DNA of 64,000 bases. Origin: Streptomyces griseomycini. Its GTDB lineage: Bacteria; Actinomycetota; Actinomycetes; Streptomycetales; Streptomycetaceae. The stretch lies in the NCBI RefSeq assembly GCF_014203535.1, contig NZ_JACHJI010000001.1:868001-932000 (forward strand), written 5' to 3'. Both the position numbers and the translations under genes were made by a program. Position 1 is the first letter of the stretch; each line of letters begins with the position of its first letter. Shown piece after piece: positions 34,012-42,216 of this stretch. The notes beneath the pieces were generated by a model. It was given only the letters and a program-made list of their open reading frames with translations. It made no database searches and was not told the DNA's origin.

Positions 34012-35075
34012 GAGGAGATCTGCACCTTGCTGTGATCACCGAGCACGAGCCGGTGGGCCTTGGGGTTACGAGGGGCGGGCGTGACCTCGACGTCGCGCCC
34101 GATGAGCGAGGCCTCCACCCGGCGCACGCCGGTCACGGACGAACCCCGCAGGACGATGGAGTACTCGATTTCGCTGTCCTCGATCCGGCAGTCCTCGGAG
34201 ACCGAGGTGAAGGGACCGATGTACGCGTCGTTGACCACCGTACCGGCGCCGATGACCGCGGGTCCGACGATCCGGCTGCCGCTGACGCGGGCGCCCTCCT
34301 CGATGCGCACCCGGCCGATGATCTCGCTGGTCTCGTCCACCGCGCCCGCGTTGCGGGGCTCCAGGGTCTCCAGGACGGACCGGTTGACCTCCAGCATGTC
34401 GGTGACGTTGCCGGTGTCCTTCCAGTACCCGGAGATCGTGGTGGAGCGGACGTCCTTCTTCTCGTCGATCAGCCACTGGATGGCGTGCGTGATCTCCAGC
34501 TCGCCGCGCCAGGAGGGCTCGATGGAACGGACGGCCTCGTGTATGGCCGGGGTGAACAGGTAGACGCCGACGAGCGCCAGGTCGCTCTTCGGCTGCTTCG
34601 GCTTCTCCTCCAGGCCCACCACCCGGCCGTCGCCGTCGAGTTCGGCGACACCGAAGGCGGTGGGGTTGGGGACCTTGGTGAGCAGGATCTGCGCGTCGGG
34701 CCGCTCGGTCCGGAACTCCTCCACCAGGCCGGTGATGCCGCCGACGATGAAGTTGTCGCCGAGGTACATGACGAAGTCGTCGTCGCCGAGGAAGTCCTGG
34801 GCGATGAGCACGGCGTGGGCGAGGCCCAGGGGCGCTTCCTGCGGGATGTAGGTGACCTCGATCCCGAAGCGGGAGCCGTCCCCCACCGCCTCGCGGATCT
34901 CGTCCGCGGTGTCGCCGACGATGATGCCGACCTCACTGATCCCGGCTTCGGCGATCGCTTCCAGGCCGTAGAAGAGCACGGGCTTGTTGGCGACCGGCAC
35001 GAGCTGTTTGGCCGAGGTGTGAGTGATCGGACGGAGGCGGGTCCCCGCTCCCCCTGAGAGCACGAGAGCCTTCAC
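34008..35075 (-). CDS. rmlA: Glucose-1-phosphate thymidylyltransferase (long form)
   Basis: A 355-aa enzyme forming dTDP-glucose from glucose-1-phosphate and dTTP. The catalytic domain begins KALVLSGGAGTRLRPIT with QLVPVANKPVLFY, YLGDNFIVGG and GLEEKPKQPKSD. The C-terminal ~110 residues form a left-handed beta-helix (RIEEGARVSGSRIVGPAVIG...), the long form found in actinobacteria and in antibiotic sugar clusters. GTG 35075 is chosen because the fold starts at once and GGGG precedes it; an in-frame upstream extension of 22 residues is unlikely. First gene of the rml operon. Confidence 0.93.
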   Translation of the reverse strand: MKALVLSGGAGTRLRPITHTSAKQLVPVANKPVLFYGLEAIAEAGISEVGIIVGDTADEIREAVGDGSRFGIEVTYIPQEAPLGLAHAVLIAQDFLGDDDFVMYLGDNFIVGGITGLVEEFRTERPDAQILLTKVPNPTAFGVAELDGDGRVVGLEEKPKQPKSDLALVGVYLFTPAIHEAVRSIEPSWRGELEITHAIQWLIDEKKDVRSTTISGYWKDTGNVTDMLEVNRSVLETLEPRNAGAVDETSEIIGRVRIEEGARVSGSRIVGPAVIGAGTVVNDAYIGPFTSVSEDCRIEDSEIEYSIVLRGSSVTGVRRVEASLIGRDVEVTPAPRNPKAHRLVLGDHSKVQISS

Positions 35076-35151
35076 GTGTGGTGCCCCAATACTGTGCCTG
35101 GAAAGGGATGAAAATCCCTGTTTGTCTGAATTTGAAGTCAATCTTGAGCCA

Positions 35152-35200
35152 CATCATAACCCCGGCCCAGGAACATCGATTCACCCCCCATTCACACATT
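35152..35200 (-). promoter_or_regulatory. Candidate PhoP-regulated promoter of the rml operon
   Basis: In an unusually A+T-rich gap, TATGAT (35157-35152, minus strand) is a good -10 box without a normal -35. Exactly where the -35 should be, two 11-bp direct repeats start with ATTCAC (35179-35189 and 35190-35200 on the plus strand), with a third imperfect unit behind. Streptomyces PHO boxes are 11-bp direct repeats beginning GTTCAC, often at the -35 position. The match is suggestive only. Confidence 0.4.
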
Positions 35201-35230
35201 CGATTCCTGTGTGACGGCCGACGGCGGGAG

Positions 35231-35267
35231 AAAAGTGATCCGCCCCCGGCGGAACCGGGGGCGGATC
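35231..35267 (-). terminator. Terminator of rne
   Basis: A perfect 13-bp stem (GATCCGCCCCCGG / CCGGGGGCGGATC) with a 5-nt loop followed on the minus strand by ACTTTT, 24 nt past the rne stop codon. Confidence 0.85.
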
Positions 35268-35290
35268 GCGATCTCCGTACGGGCTCGGCG

Positions 35291-38200
35291 TCAGCCCTCG
35301 TCGGCGGCGGTCGACACGGACCGGGGAGCCTGCCGTTCGGCCGCCGCGGTCTTCTTCGACGCCGCCTTCTTCGCGGTCGTCTTGGCGGCGGTCGTCTTGG
35401 CGGCGGTCGCCTTGGTGGTCTTCGCCGCCTTCTTGGCCGTCGTCTTCTTGGCGGCGGTCTTCTTGGCCGTCGTCTTCTTCGTGGCGGCCTTCTTCGCCGT
35501 GGCCTTCTTGGCCGCCTTGCGGGCGGTCTTCTTGGCCGGAGCGGCCTCGGCGGCCTCCTCGGTACCGGCCTCCCCGGGCTCCCGGACGGGCTCCTCGGCA
35601 GGTGCCGCTTCCTCCGCCGGGGCCTCCGCCGGGGCCGACGGGACGACCACGACGGCCGCCTCCTCGGACGCGGTGGGCGTGGTGGGCTTGCGCACCGCGC
35701 GGCGGCGCGGACGGGCCGGGGCCGCGGTCTCGGCGGGAGCCTCGGCCGGGGCGGCCGGTACCTCCTCCGCGAGCTGCGGCTCGGGCGCTTCGGCGGCCGG
35801 GGACACGGGCTCGGTCACCGTCACCACCGCGGCCTCCGCACCCACCGGCGAACCGGCCGGCGCGGACACCTTGCGGGTCGCGCGGCGACGCGTACGGCCC
35901 TTGGGCGCGGCCTCCTCGACGGCCGGGGCCTCGGCCTCCCGGTCCCCCGTCGCCGGCTCGGGGACCACCGCGTCCTCGACGGCCGCGGGCTCGGCCAGCG
36001 CCTCGGCGGCCGATTCCGGCTGCACCGGACGCGCGGCCTCCTGCTCCGCCGTCACGTCCTGGGCCGTCGGCACCTCGGCCTTCGGCTCCTCGCGCTTCGG
36101 CGCACCCGCCGGTGCCGACACCCGCCGGCTCGCCCGGCGGCGCGTGCGTCCGCGGGTGGCCGCGGCCTCCGCCTCGGCGGCGCTGCTGTACAGCTCCTCG
36201 TCCGGCGTGAACTCGGGCGCGGGGAGCGCGACCGGCTCGGCGACCTCGGCGGCGACCTCGGCCGCCGTCTCCGTCTCCGACTCCGCCTCCTGCTCGGCCG
36301 TCTCGACGCCCGCGACGGCCTCGTGCTCGTGCGGCTGGTCCGCAGCACCGGCCCGCGCCCGCTTCCGGCGCTTGCCGCCGCCACCGGCGGCGGTGGGCTG
36401 GTCCAGGTGGACGATGACCCCGCGGCCGTTGCAGTGGACGCAGGTCTCCGAGAACGACTCCAGCAGGCCCTGGCCGACCCGCTTGCGGGTCATCTGGACC
36501 AGGCCCAGCGAGGTCACCTCGGCGACCTGGTGCTTCGTACGGTCGCGGCCCAGGCACTCCAGCAGGCGCCGCAGCACCAGGTCCCGGTTGGACTCCAGCA
36601 CCATGTCGATGAAGTCGATGACGATGATGCCGCCGAGGTCGCGCAGCCGCAGCTGACGCACGATCTCCTCGGCCGCCTCCAGGTTGTTCCTGGTGACCGT
36701 CTCCTCGAGGTTGCCGCCCTGACCGGTGAACTTGCCGGTGTTGACGTCGATGACGACCATCGCCTCGGTCCGGTCGATCACCAGCGAACCGCCGCTGGGC
36801 AGCCAGACCTTGCGGTCCAGCGCCTTGGCGAGCTGCTCGTCGATCCGGTACGTGGCGAAGACGTCGACCTCGCTGGTCCACTTCTGCAGCCGGTCGGCGA
36901 GGTCGGGCGCGACGTGCGACACGTAGCCGTGGATGGTCTCCCAGGCGTCCTGGCCGCTGACGACGACCTTGGAGAAGTCCTCGTTGAAGATGTCCCGCAC
37001 GACCCGGACGGTCATGTCCGGCTCGCCGTACAGCAGCGTCGGGGCGTTGCCGTTCTTGGACTTCTTCTGGATGTCCTCCCACTGCGCCTGCAGCCGCTCG
37101 ACGTCCCGGCGCAGCTCGTCCTCGCTCGCGCCCTCGGCGGCGGTGCGCACGATGACGCCCGCGTCCTCGGGGACGATCTTCTTGAGGATGGTCTTCAGCC
37201 GGGCCCGCTCGGTGTCGGGCAGCTTGCGGCTGATGCCGGTCATCGAGCCCTCGGGGACGTACACGAGGTAGCGGCCCGGGAGGGAGACCTGGCTGGTGAG
37301 GCGGGCGCCCTTGTGCCCGATCGGGTCCTTCGTCACCTGGACGAGGACCGACTGGCCCGACTTCAGCGCGGACTCGATGCGGCGCGGGCCGTTGGCCATG
37401 CCCAGCGCCTCGAAGTTGACCTCGCCGGCGTAGAGCACGGCGTTGCGGCCCTTGCCGATGTCGATGAAGGCGGCCTCCATCGACGGCAGGACGTTCTGCA
37501 CCTTGCCGAGGTAGACGTTGCCGACGTACGAGGTCGCCTGCTCCTTGTTGACGTAGTGCTCGACGAGCACGCCGTCCTCCAGGACGCCGATCTGCGTGCG
37601 GTCGCCGTGCTGGCGGACCACCATCACGCGCTCGACGGCCTCGCGGCGGGCCAGGAACTCGGCCTCGGTGATGATCGGCACCCGGCGGCGGCCCTGCTCG
37701 CGGCCCTCACGGCGGCGCTGCTTCTTCGCCTCCAGACGCGTGGAGCCCTTGATGGACTGCACCTCGTCCGACGGCTCGGCCGCCTTGCGCGGTTCGCGGA
37801 CCTTGACGACGGTGCGCTCGGGGTCGTCGGCGGCGGGCTCGGTCTCGCCGCCGCTGTCACCGGCCCGGCGACGGCGCCGACGACGACGCCGGCTGCCGGC
37901 GGAGCCGCCCGCCTCGTCGCGGTCCCCGGCCGACTCGGCCTCTTCCGCGGCGCTCTCGGCGTCCTCCTCGACCTGCTCGGCGGTGTCCTCGGCGTCCTGG
38001 GCGGCCTGCTCGACGGAGATCCGGTCGGTCTCGGCGTCCGCGGACTCGTCGCCCTCGGCGTCGCCCTCGGCGGACTCGCCGCGCCTGCGGCGACGGCCAC
38101 CGCGGCGACGGCGACGGCGCGAACCGGAGCCCTCGCCCTCGTCCTCACCCTCGGCGTGGTCCTCGGCCGACTCGTCGGCCTCCTCCGCCTCGTCCTCGGT

Positions 38201-39373
38201 ACGGGTCGCGGGAGCGGCCTCGGCGGCCGGCGCGGCCTCGGCCTCGTCGCCCGCGCCCCGGCGCCGGCGACGGCGCCGCGAGGCGGCGGGCTGCTCCTCG
38301 GACCACTCGTCGGTCTCCTCGGGCTCCACCGGTTCGGCCACCTCGGCGGCCGCTTCGGCGGCGGCCCGCTCGGGGGTCTGGAAGCGGGGCTCGGTGAACA
38401 CGGGCGGCTGGAACACGGCGACGGCCGGGCGCGCGGGGCGTCGCGGCGCGTCCTCCGCCTCGTCCTCGGCGGGACGCGCGGGCTCGGCGAACCCTGCGGC
38501 GGGCTTGCGGACCACCCGGCGGCGACGCCGCGGCGCGGCGTCCTCCGGAGCGGCCCCGGCGCCCTCGGGTGCGGCCTGCCCGGTTTCGGTCGCCTTCACG
38601 GCGGGCGCTTCGGTGGCCTCCGCGGAGGCCGCGCTCACCGGGATCTCCCCGGCTGCCTCGGAGGTGCCGGAGGAGACGACGGCCCGCGCGGGCTCGGCGG
38701 GGGCGGAGGCACGGCGCGTGGCGCGGCGCCGGGTACGACGCGGCGCCGCGTCCTCGGCGGACTCGGCGGACTCGGCGGCCGCGGGCGTCTCGGGGACCTC
38801 GGCGGTGGCCGGTGCGGCCTCGGCGGTCCGTGCCTGCTCCGGCGCCCCGGCGCTCTCCGCCTTCCCGGCGGTGGGCTCCGTCGGCGAGGTCACGCTGCGC
38901 GTCGCACGGCGGCGGGTGCGCCGGGGAGCTGCGTCCTCGGAGGCTTCGGGGGCCGCGGGGGTTCCGGGGGTCCCGGAGGCTCCGGTGGCCTCGGACGGGT
39001 CCGGGGCCGCCGTCACGGTCGCCGGTACGACGGTCTCGGCGGTCTCCGCCGACGCCGGTGACCCGGCGGGTGCGGCCGCACGGCGGACGACACGGCGACG
39101 CCGCGGCGCGGCGGGCGCGGCCTCGGCCGCTTCCCGGGTTTCCTTCCCGGTCCCGGCGGTCCCGGTCCCGGCGCTCTCCTGCTCCGCGGGCTCAGGAGCC
39201 CCGGTGGATTCAGCGGCCGGTATGGCCGGCGTGGCGGTCTCGGCCGTCGCCCCGGCCGTCGCGGCGGGCGGGCCGGCCGGGCGGGACGCGGCACGGCGAC
39301 GCCGGCGCGGCGGCAGGGTGTCGCTGGGGGTGTTCGGTTCGGAGCCCTCGGTGGGCTCGATCGGTTCGAGCAT
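35291..39373 (-). CDS. rne: Ribonuclease E/G with long repetitive N- and C-terminal arms
   Basis: A 1360-aa endoribonuclease that starts mRNA decay and processes rRNA/tRNA. The conserved core is ~550-990: S1 region (RRVPIITEAEFLARREAVER...), magnesium-site aspartates in VVIDVNTGKF (~874) and IIVIDFIDM (~921), and the Zn-link CVHCNGRG (~980). Both arms are predicted disordered and carry repeated arginine clusters followed by Ser/Ala-Pro (PRRTRRRATR..., GRTRRRASRRVSAPAG), seven or more copies, plus acidic Glu/Ala stretches. Residues ~1280-1350 are a histone-H1-like Lys/Ala/Thr tail (AKKTTAKKTAAKK). The Streptomyces enzyme (RNase ES) is known to bind PNPase through such arms. ATG 39373 begins MLEPIEPTEG; GGGAG lies 11 nt away. 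The 259-bp gap upstream shows no clear element. Confidence 0.95.
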   Translation of the reverse strand: MLEPIEPTEGSEPNTPSDTLPPRRRRRAASRPAGPPAATAGATAETATPAIPAAESTGAPEPAEQESAGTGTAGTGKETREAAEAAPAAPRRRRVVRRAAAPAGSPASAETAETVVPATVTAAPDPSEATGASGTPGTPAAPEASEDAAPRRTRRRATRSVTSPTEPTAGKAESAGAPEQARTAEAAPATAEVPETPAAAESAESAEDAAPRRTRRRATRRASAPAEPARAVVSSGTSEAAGEIPVSAASAEATEAPAVKATETGQAAPEGAGAAPEDAAPRRRRRVVRKPAAGFAEPARPAEDEAEDAPRRPARPAVAVFQPPVFTEPRFQTPERAAAEAAAEVAEPVEPEETDEWSEEQPAASRRRRRRRGAGDEAEAAPAAEAAPATRTEDEAEEADESAEDHAEGEDEGEGSGSRRRRRRGGRRRRRGESAEGDAEGDESADAETDRISVEQAAQDAEDTAEQVEEDAESAAEEAESAGDRDEAGGSAGSRRRRRRRRRAGDSGGETEPAADDPERTVVKVREPRKAAEPSDEVQSIKGSTRLEAKKQRRREGREQGRRRVPIITEAEFLARREAVERVMVVRQHGDRTQIGVLEDGVLVEHYVNKEQATSYVGNVYLGKVQNVLPSMEAAFIDIGKGRNAVLYAGEVNFEALGMANGPRRIESALKSGQSVLVQVTKDPIGHKGARLTSQVSLPGRYLVYVPEGSMTGISRKLPDTERARLKTILKKIVPEDAGVIVRTAAEGASEDELRRDVERLQAQWEDIQKKSKNGNAPTLLYGEPDMTVRVVRDIFNEDFSKVVVSGQDAWETIHGYVSHVAPDLADRLQKWTSEVDVFATYRIDEQLAKALDRKVWLPSGGSLVIDRTEAMVVIDVNTGKFTGQGGNLEETVTRNNLEAAEEIVRQLRLRDLGGIIVIDFIDMVLESNRDLVLRRLLECLGRDRTKHQVAEVTSLGLVQMTRKRVGQGLLESFSETCVHCNGRGVIVHLDQPTAAGGGGKRRKRARAGAADQPHEHEAVAGVETAEQEAESETETAAEVAAEVAEPVALPAPEFTPDEELYSSAAEAEAAATRGRTRRRASRRVSAPAGAPKREEPKAEVPTAQDVTAEQEAARPVQPESAAEALAEPAAVEDAVVPEPATGDREAEAPAVEEAAPKGRTRRRATRKVSAPAGSPVGAEAAVVTVTEPVSPAAEAPEPQLAEEVPAAPAEAPAETAAPARPRRRAVRKPTTPTASEEAAVVVVPSAPAEAPAEEAAPAEEPVREPGEAGTEEAAEAAPAKKTARKAAKKATAKKAATKKTTAKKTAAKKTTAKKAAKTTKATAAKTTAAKTTAKKAASKKTAAAERQAPRSVSTAADEG

Positions 39374-39632
39374 GCGGGCGTTTCTCCCGTCAGGCTCCCG
39401 GGCGCCGCGCCTGGTCCGGCGATGCCGGTGACGTCCGCGGCTCGCGCGGTGCGCGGGTGCCGCCGTCCGGGGCGCGGGCGCCGCTCGGGAGCTCTCTGTG
39501 TCCTGTCTCGCCGGTTCCGTACGCCGAATGCGCACGGCCTGGCGAAAGTCTTCTGGTCGGTGCGCTGCCCGACCCAGGTGGCTCCCGAGTTCGAGGGCGG
39601 CGCTACGACGTCCGTCCTACGCGGGACCTTCC

Positions 39633-40478
39633 TTACGCCGGCGCCGTCGCGGCGGCAGTGGCGCCGGCCGGATGCGGCTCGGTCGCTGCTGCCTCGCGGT
39701 CGGGCGCGAGCGGGTCGGTCACCGTGCCGGTCTCTTCATCGAACAGCCCCTGCGCCAGCCTGGTCACCGCTGCGGGGACCGGCGGCGCCAGGTCGGCCAC
39801 GGCGGTGAGACCGGACAGGACGTCGTCGGGTCGTACGGCAGGCGTCACGTGCCGAACAACCAGCCGCAGTATCGCACAGGGGTGGTCGGTCGGCCTATCA
39901 GCCTGCGGAGAGTGCGTCTCCGCGCTCTCCGGGTTCTTCGGGTTCTCCACGCTCTCCAGGTCCACGACCGCGGCGCGGGCGTCGAAGGTGCGGACGCCGT
40001 TCTTGGTCCGGCGCTGCACCTCGACGGTCCCGGCCGCGGTGAAGGCGTCCACCGCGCGGCGGGCGTCCTCGGGTGCGACACCGTCCAGCCGGAGCTCCCA
40101 CACGGAGGCCGTGAGCCGGTCGGCGAGCCCCGGCGTACGGGCCTCGACCGCCTCGATGACGTCGAGCCCCGCGGGCAGCGACTCGTCGAGGAGGGCCCGG
40201 AGCCGCTCGGGATCACGCGGCTCGGTGAGCGCGATCTCCAGGTACTCCGCCTCGCTGCCCGTGCCGGTGGGTGCGGCATTGGCGTACGACACCTTCGGGT
40301 GCGGCGTGAACCCCGCCGAGTACGCCATCGGCACCTCGGCACGGCGCAGCGCACGCTCGAAGGCGCGCTGGAAGTCACGGTGGCTGGTGAACCGGAGGCG
40401 GCCGCGCTTGGTGTAGCGCAGTCGGATGCGCTGCACCGCGGGTGCGGGCGGCGGGCCTTCGGGCTGTCGCTTGCCCAG
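39633..40478 (-). CDS. TIGR03936 family protein, partner of the TIGR03960 radical SAM protein
   Basis: A 281-aa conserved protein (DUF2344). The family core starts VQRIRLRYTKRGRLRF and includes HRDFQRAFERALRRA, PMAYSAGFTPHPKVSYANAAP and GSEAEYLEIALTEP. It usually sits beside the TIGR03960 radical SAM gene (43895-45868 here, separated by other genes) and may be part of an RNA- or cofactor-modifying pathway; the function is unknown. The start is uncertain: GAGGAG lies eight nt before a CTG at 40478, and homologues, as I recall them, begin at this point (xGKRQPEG), so a rare CTG start is proposed. GTG 40520 is the alternative. Confidence 0.8.
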   Translation of the reverse strand: MGKRQPEGPPPAPAVQRIRLRYTKRGRLRFTSHRDFQRAFERALRRAEVPMAYSAGFTPHPKVSYANAAPTGTGSEAEYLEIALTEPRDPERLRALLDESLPAGLDVIEAVEARTPGLADRLTASVWELRLDGVAPEDARRAVDAFTAAGTVEVQRRTKNGVRTFDARAAVVDLESVENPKNPESAETHSPQADRPTDHPCAILRLVVRHVTPAVRPDDVLSGLTAVADLAPPVPAAVTRLAQGLFDEETGTVTDPLAPDREAAATEPHPAGATAAATAPA

Positions 40479-40729
40479 TGGATCTTCTCCTCGTTGCAAG
40501 GGGGCGCGGGCGCGCCTCACCTTCTAGCGTACGGCCGTACGACGGCGACCCCGGCGGTCCGGCCCCGGTCGGGCACCGCGCCGGAGACGGTCGTCGTCCT
40601 ACCCAGAGTACGTGCAAGGCGGGCCGCGGGTTCCCGGCGGCCGTCCACGCCGACCGTCGCCGGGGTCCGGGCGGCCGGCGCGCCGCCTGCGCGGGCGCGG
40701 GCCGGAACGCACCGGCCGGAACGCGCCGT

Positions 40730-41824
40730 TCAGCTCTTCGTGAGCGCGTCCGCCCCCCGGCTCGCGTTCCGCGACCCGCGGACCTCCCGCGCCTTCGGAC
40801 GTCCGCCGGACCGGTCCCCCTCCGGCTCCCCGAGGAGCATCCGCCGGACGTCGGCGCGGGCCTGCCGGACCGTCGTGCGGACGGAGGCGAGGGCCTGCCG
40901 TGCGGCACGTCCCGCACGGCGCGCGGCCCCGGCGGCGGGCCGCAGCACGGCGTCGCGCACGACGTGCCCCACCGGTGTCAGCACGCTCCGGTACACCCAC
41001 CGCACCGGCTCCACGAAGATCCACCGGAAGAGGGTCCCCAGGAACCGCCCGACGGCGAGCGAGACGCGTCCGGCGACGCGCCAGGCGTGCCCGAGGGCCT
41101 CCCCGGCCTCCCGTGCCACGACGGCGAGGACACGGCCGACGGGCACGAGGATCCAGCGCCACACGGCGAGCGCGGGCAGCACGAACAGGATCCGGACGAT
41201 CCGGTACAGCACGGTGCCGACACCGGTGACGGCCGTGGTCACCAGCCGCACGATCCCCTTCGCGCACCAGGCGACGGCACGCCCGACCGGCGCGAGGACC
41301 CGGGTGTGGAGCCACACCGCGGGCACGACGACGAGGTACCGCGTCAGCCGGGCCAGGCCCGCGTACACGCCGGCCCCGAGCGCGGCGAGCACGGCGCCCA
41401 CTCCCCCGAGCAGCCATACGACCGCGTGCCCGACGGGCGTCAGGACGCGCGCGTACACCCACAGGAGGGCATGGCCGAGGGGAGTCAGCACATGGCGGTA
41501 CGACCACACGGAGGGAAGGACGACCAGCACCTTCGCGAGCCAGGCCAGCACCTTGCCGAGGGGCACGAGGACGTACCGCCACAGACCCACGAACGGCCGC
41601 ACGAGCACCGCCCGCCCCACCCACAGCGACGCCCGCCCCAGCGGCCGGAACACGGCCTCGTGCAGGAACCGCCCGGCGACGACGAGCGCGTCCCACACCA
41701 TCCGCACCGGCACGACCAGGACGAGCACCACGATCCGCACGGGCATGCGGACCGCCACGACCAGCCACCCCTCGCCCCGGGACGTGTCCCCCCGTGCCGC
41801 GGGAGCCGACTTCTCCAGATCCAT
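40730..41824 (-). CDS. Integral membrane protein with repeated Pro-x-Gly motif
   Basis: A 364-aa protein that I cannot place in a named family. From residue ~20 to ~290 it is almost wholly hydrophobic or Arg/Trp-rich and contains seven copies of a motif like W-x-(Y/H/R)-VL-x-P(L/V)G(H/K/R)-x-x-x-W. The Pro residues are at 61, 88, 115, 130, 179, 228 and 284; the gaps 27, 27, 15, 49, 49, 56 suggest a unit of about 27 or its double. The last 70 residues are basic and soluble. It may form a bundle of re-entrant or amphipathic helices. ATG 41824 starts MDLEKSAPAA. The region upstream is A+T-rich and shared with a divergent operon. Confidence 0.65.
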   Translation of the reverse strand: MDLEKSAPAARGDTSRGEGWLVVAVRMPVRIVVLVLVVPVRMVWDALVVAGRFLHEAVFRPLGRASLWVGRAVLVRPFVGLWRYVLVPLGKVLAWLAKVLVVLPSVWSYRHVLTPLGHALLWVYARVLTPVGHAVVWLLGGVGAVLAALGAGVYAGLARLTRYLVVVPAVWLHTRVLAPVGRAVAWCAKGIVRLVTTAVTGVGTVLYRIVRILFVLPALAVWRWILVPVGRVLAVVAREAGEALGHAWRVAGRVSLAVGRFLGTLFRWIFVEPVRWVYRSVLTPVGHVVRDAVLRPAAGAARRAGRAARQALASVRTTVRQARADVRRMLLGEPEGDRSGGRPKAREVRGSRNASRGADALTKS

Positions 41825-41947
41825 ACCGGCACAGACGCAGCAGCGACCGGTTCGGATCCCACGCCCACAGGCTCGTGCGGTTCATATGCTGAAAAGCCGA
41901 TCGAAAAAATGAATACCGGGAATCCGAAAAGATCAACCAGCCTTATG

Positions 41948-41974
41948 TAAAACAATTTTCCCTACGGCCGTTCA
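41948..41974 (+). promoter_or_regulatory. Candidate WhiG/FliA-type promoter
   Basis: TAAA, 15 nt, GCCGTTCA: four of four and six of eight positions of the WhiG consensus (TAAA-N15-GCCGATAA), in an A+T-rich gap about 60 nt before the small gene at 42037. WhiG is the sporulation sigma factor of Streptomyces. An inverted repeat TTCACT / AGTGAA (41971-41999) overlaps the presumed start point. Confidence 0.4.
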
Positions 41975-42036
41975 CTCATTTGCCGCGCATCCAAGTGAAA
42001 AGACCCGCCGTTAGTCGCTATATGACGAAGGCAAGC

Positions 42037-42216
42037 ATGCCCGGGCCGCTCGCGCCCGACGGGGGGCCGAGCGGCCCGACTGCCGCCCACGAGCTGTCCG
42101 TGGGCCCCTCTTTCCTCGCCGTGGTTCAGCAGTTGGAGTCCGACCTGGCCGGCCTCCGGGTCGAACCGGCCGACGCCCGTCCCGCACGCCGGCCCGACGA
42201 GTCCATTGCCACATGA
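42037..42216 (+). CDS. Small protein coupled to a membrane protein gene (59 aa)
   Basis: A 59-aa open frame beginning MPGPLAPDGGPSGPTAAHEL, with a helical centre (FLAVVQQLESDLAGL) and a charged end. GAAGG lies six nt before the ATG. The stop overlaps the next ATG (ATGA), so the two are co-translated. No known domain; an ATG 15 nt upstream is possible but without a ribosome binding site. Confidence 0.6.
   Translation: MPGPLAPDGGPSGPTAAHELSVGPSFLAVVQQLESDLAGLRVEPADARPARRPDESIAT

Noticed and set aside
35078..39061. A 1327-codon plus-strand frame rich in Gly/Leu/Arg
   Set aside because: Antisense shadow of rne; no family motif and it is low-complexity only because rne is repetitive.
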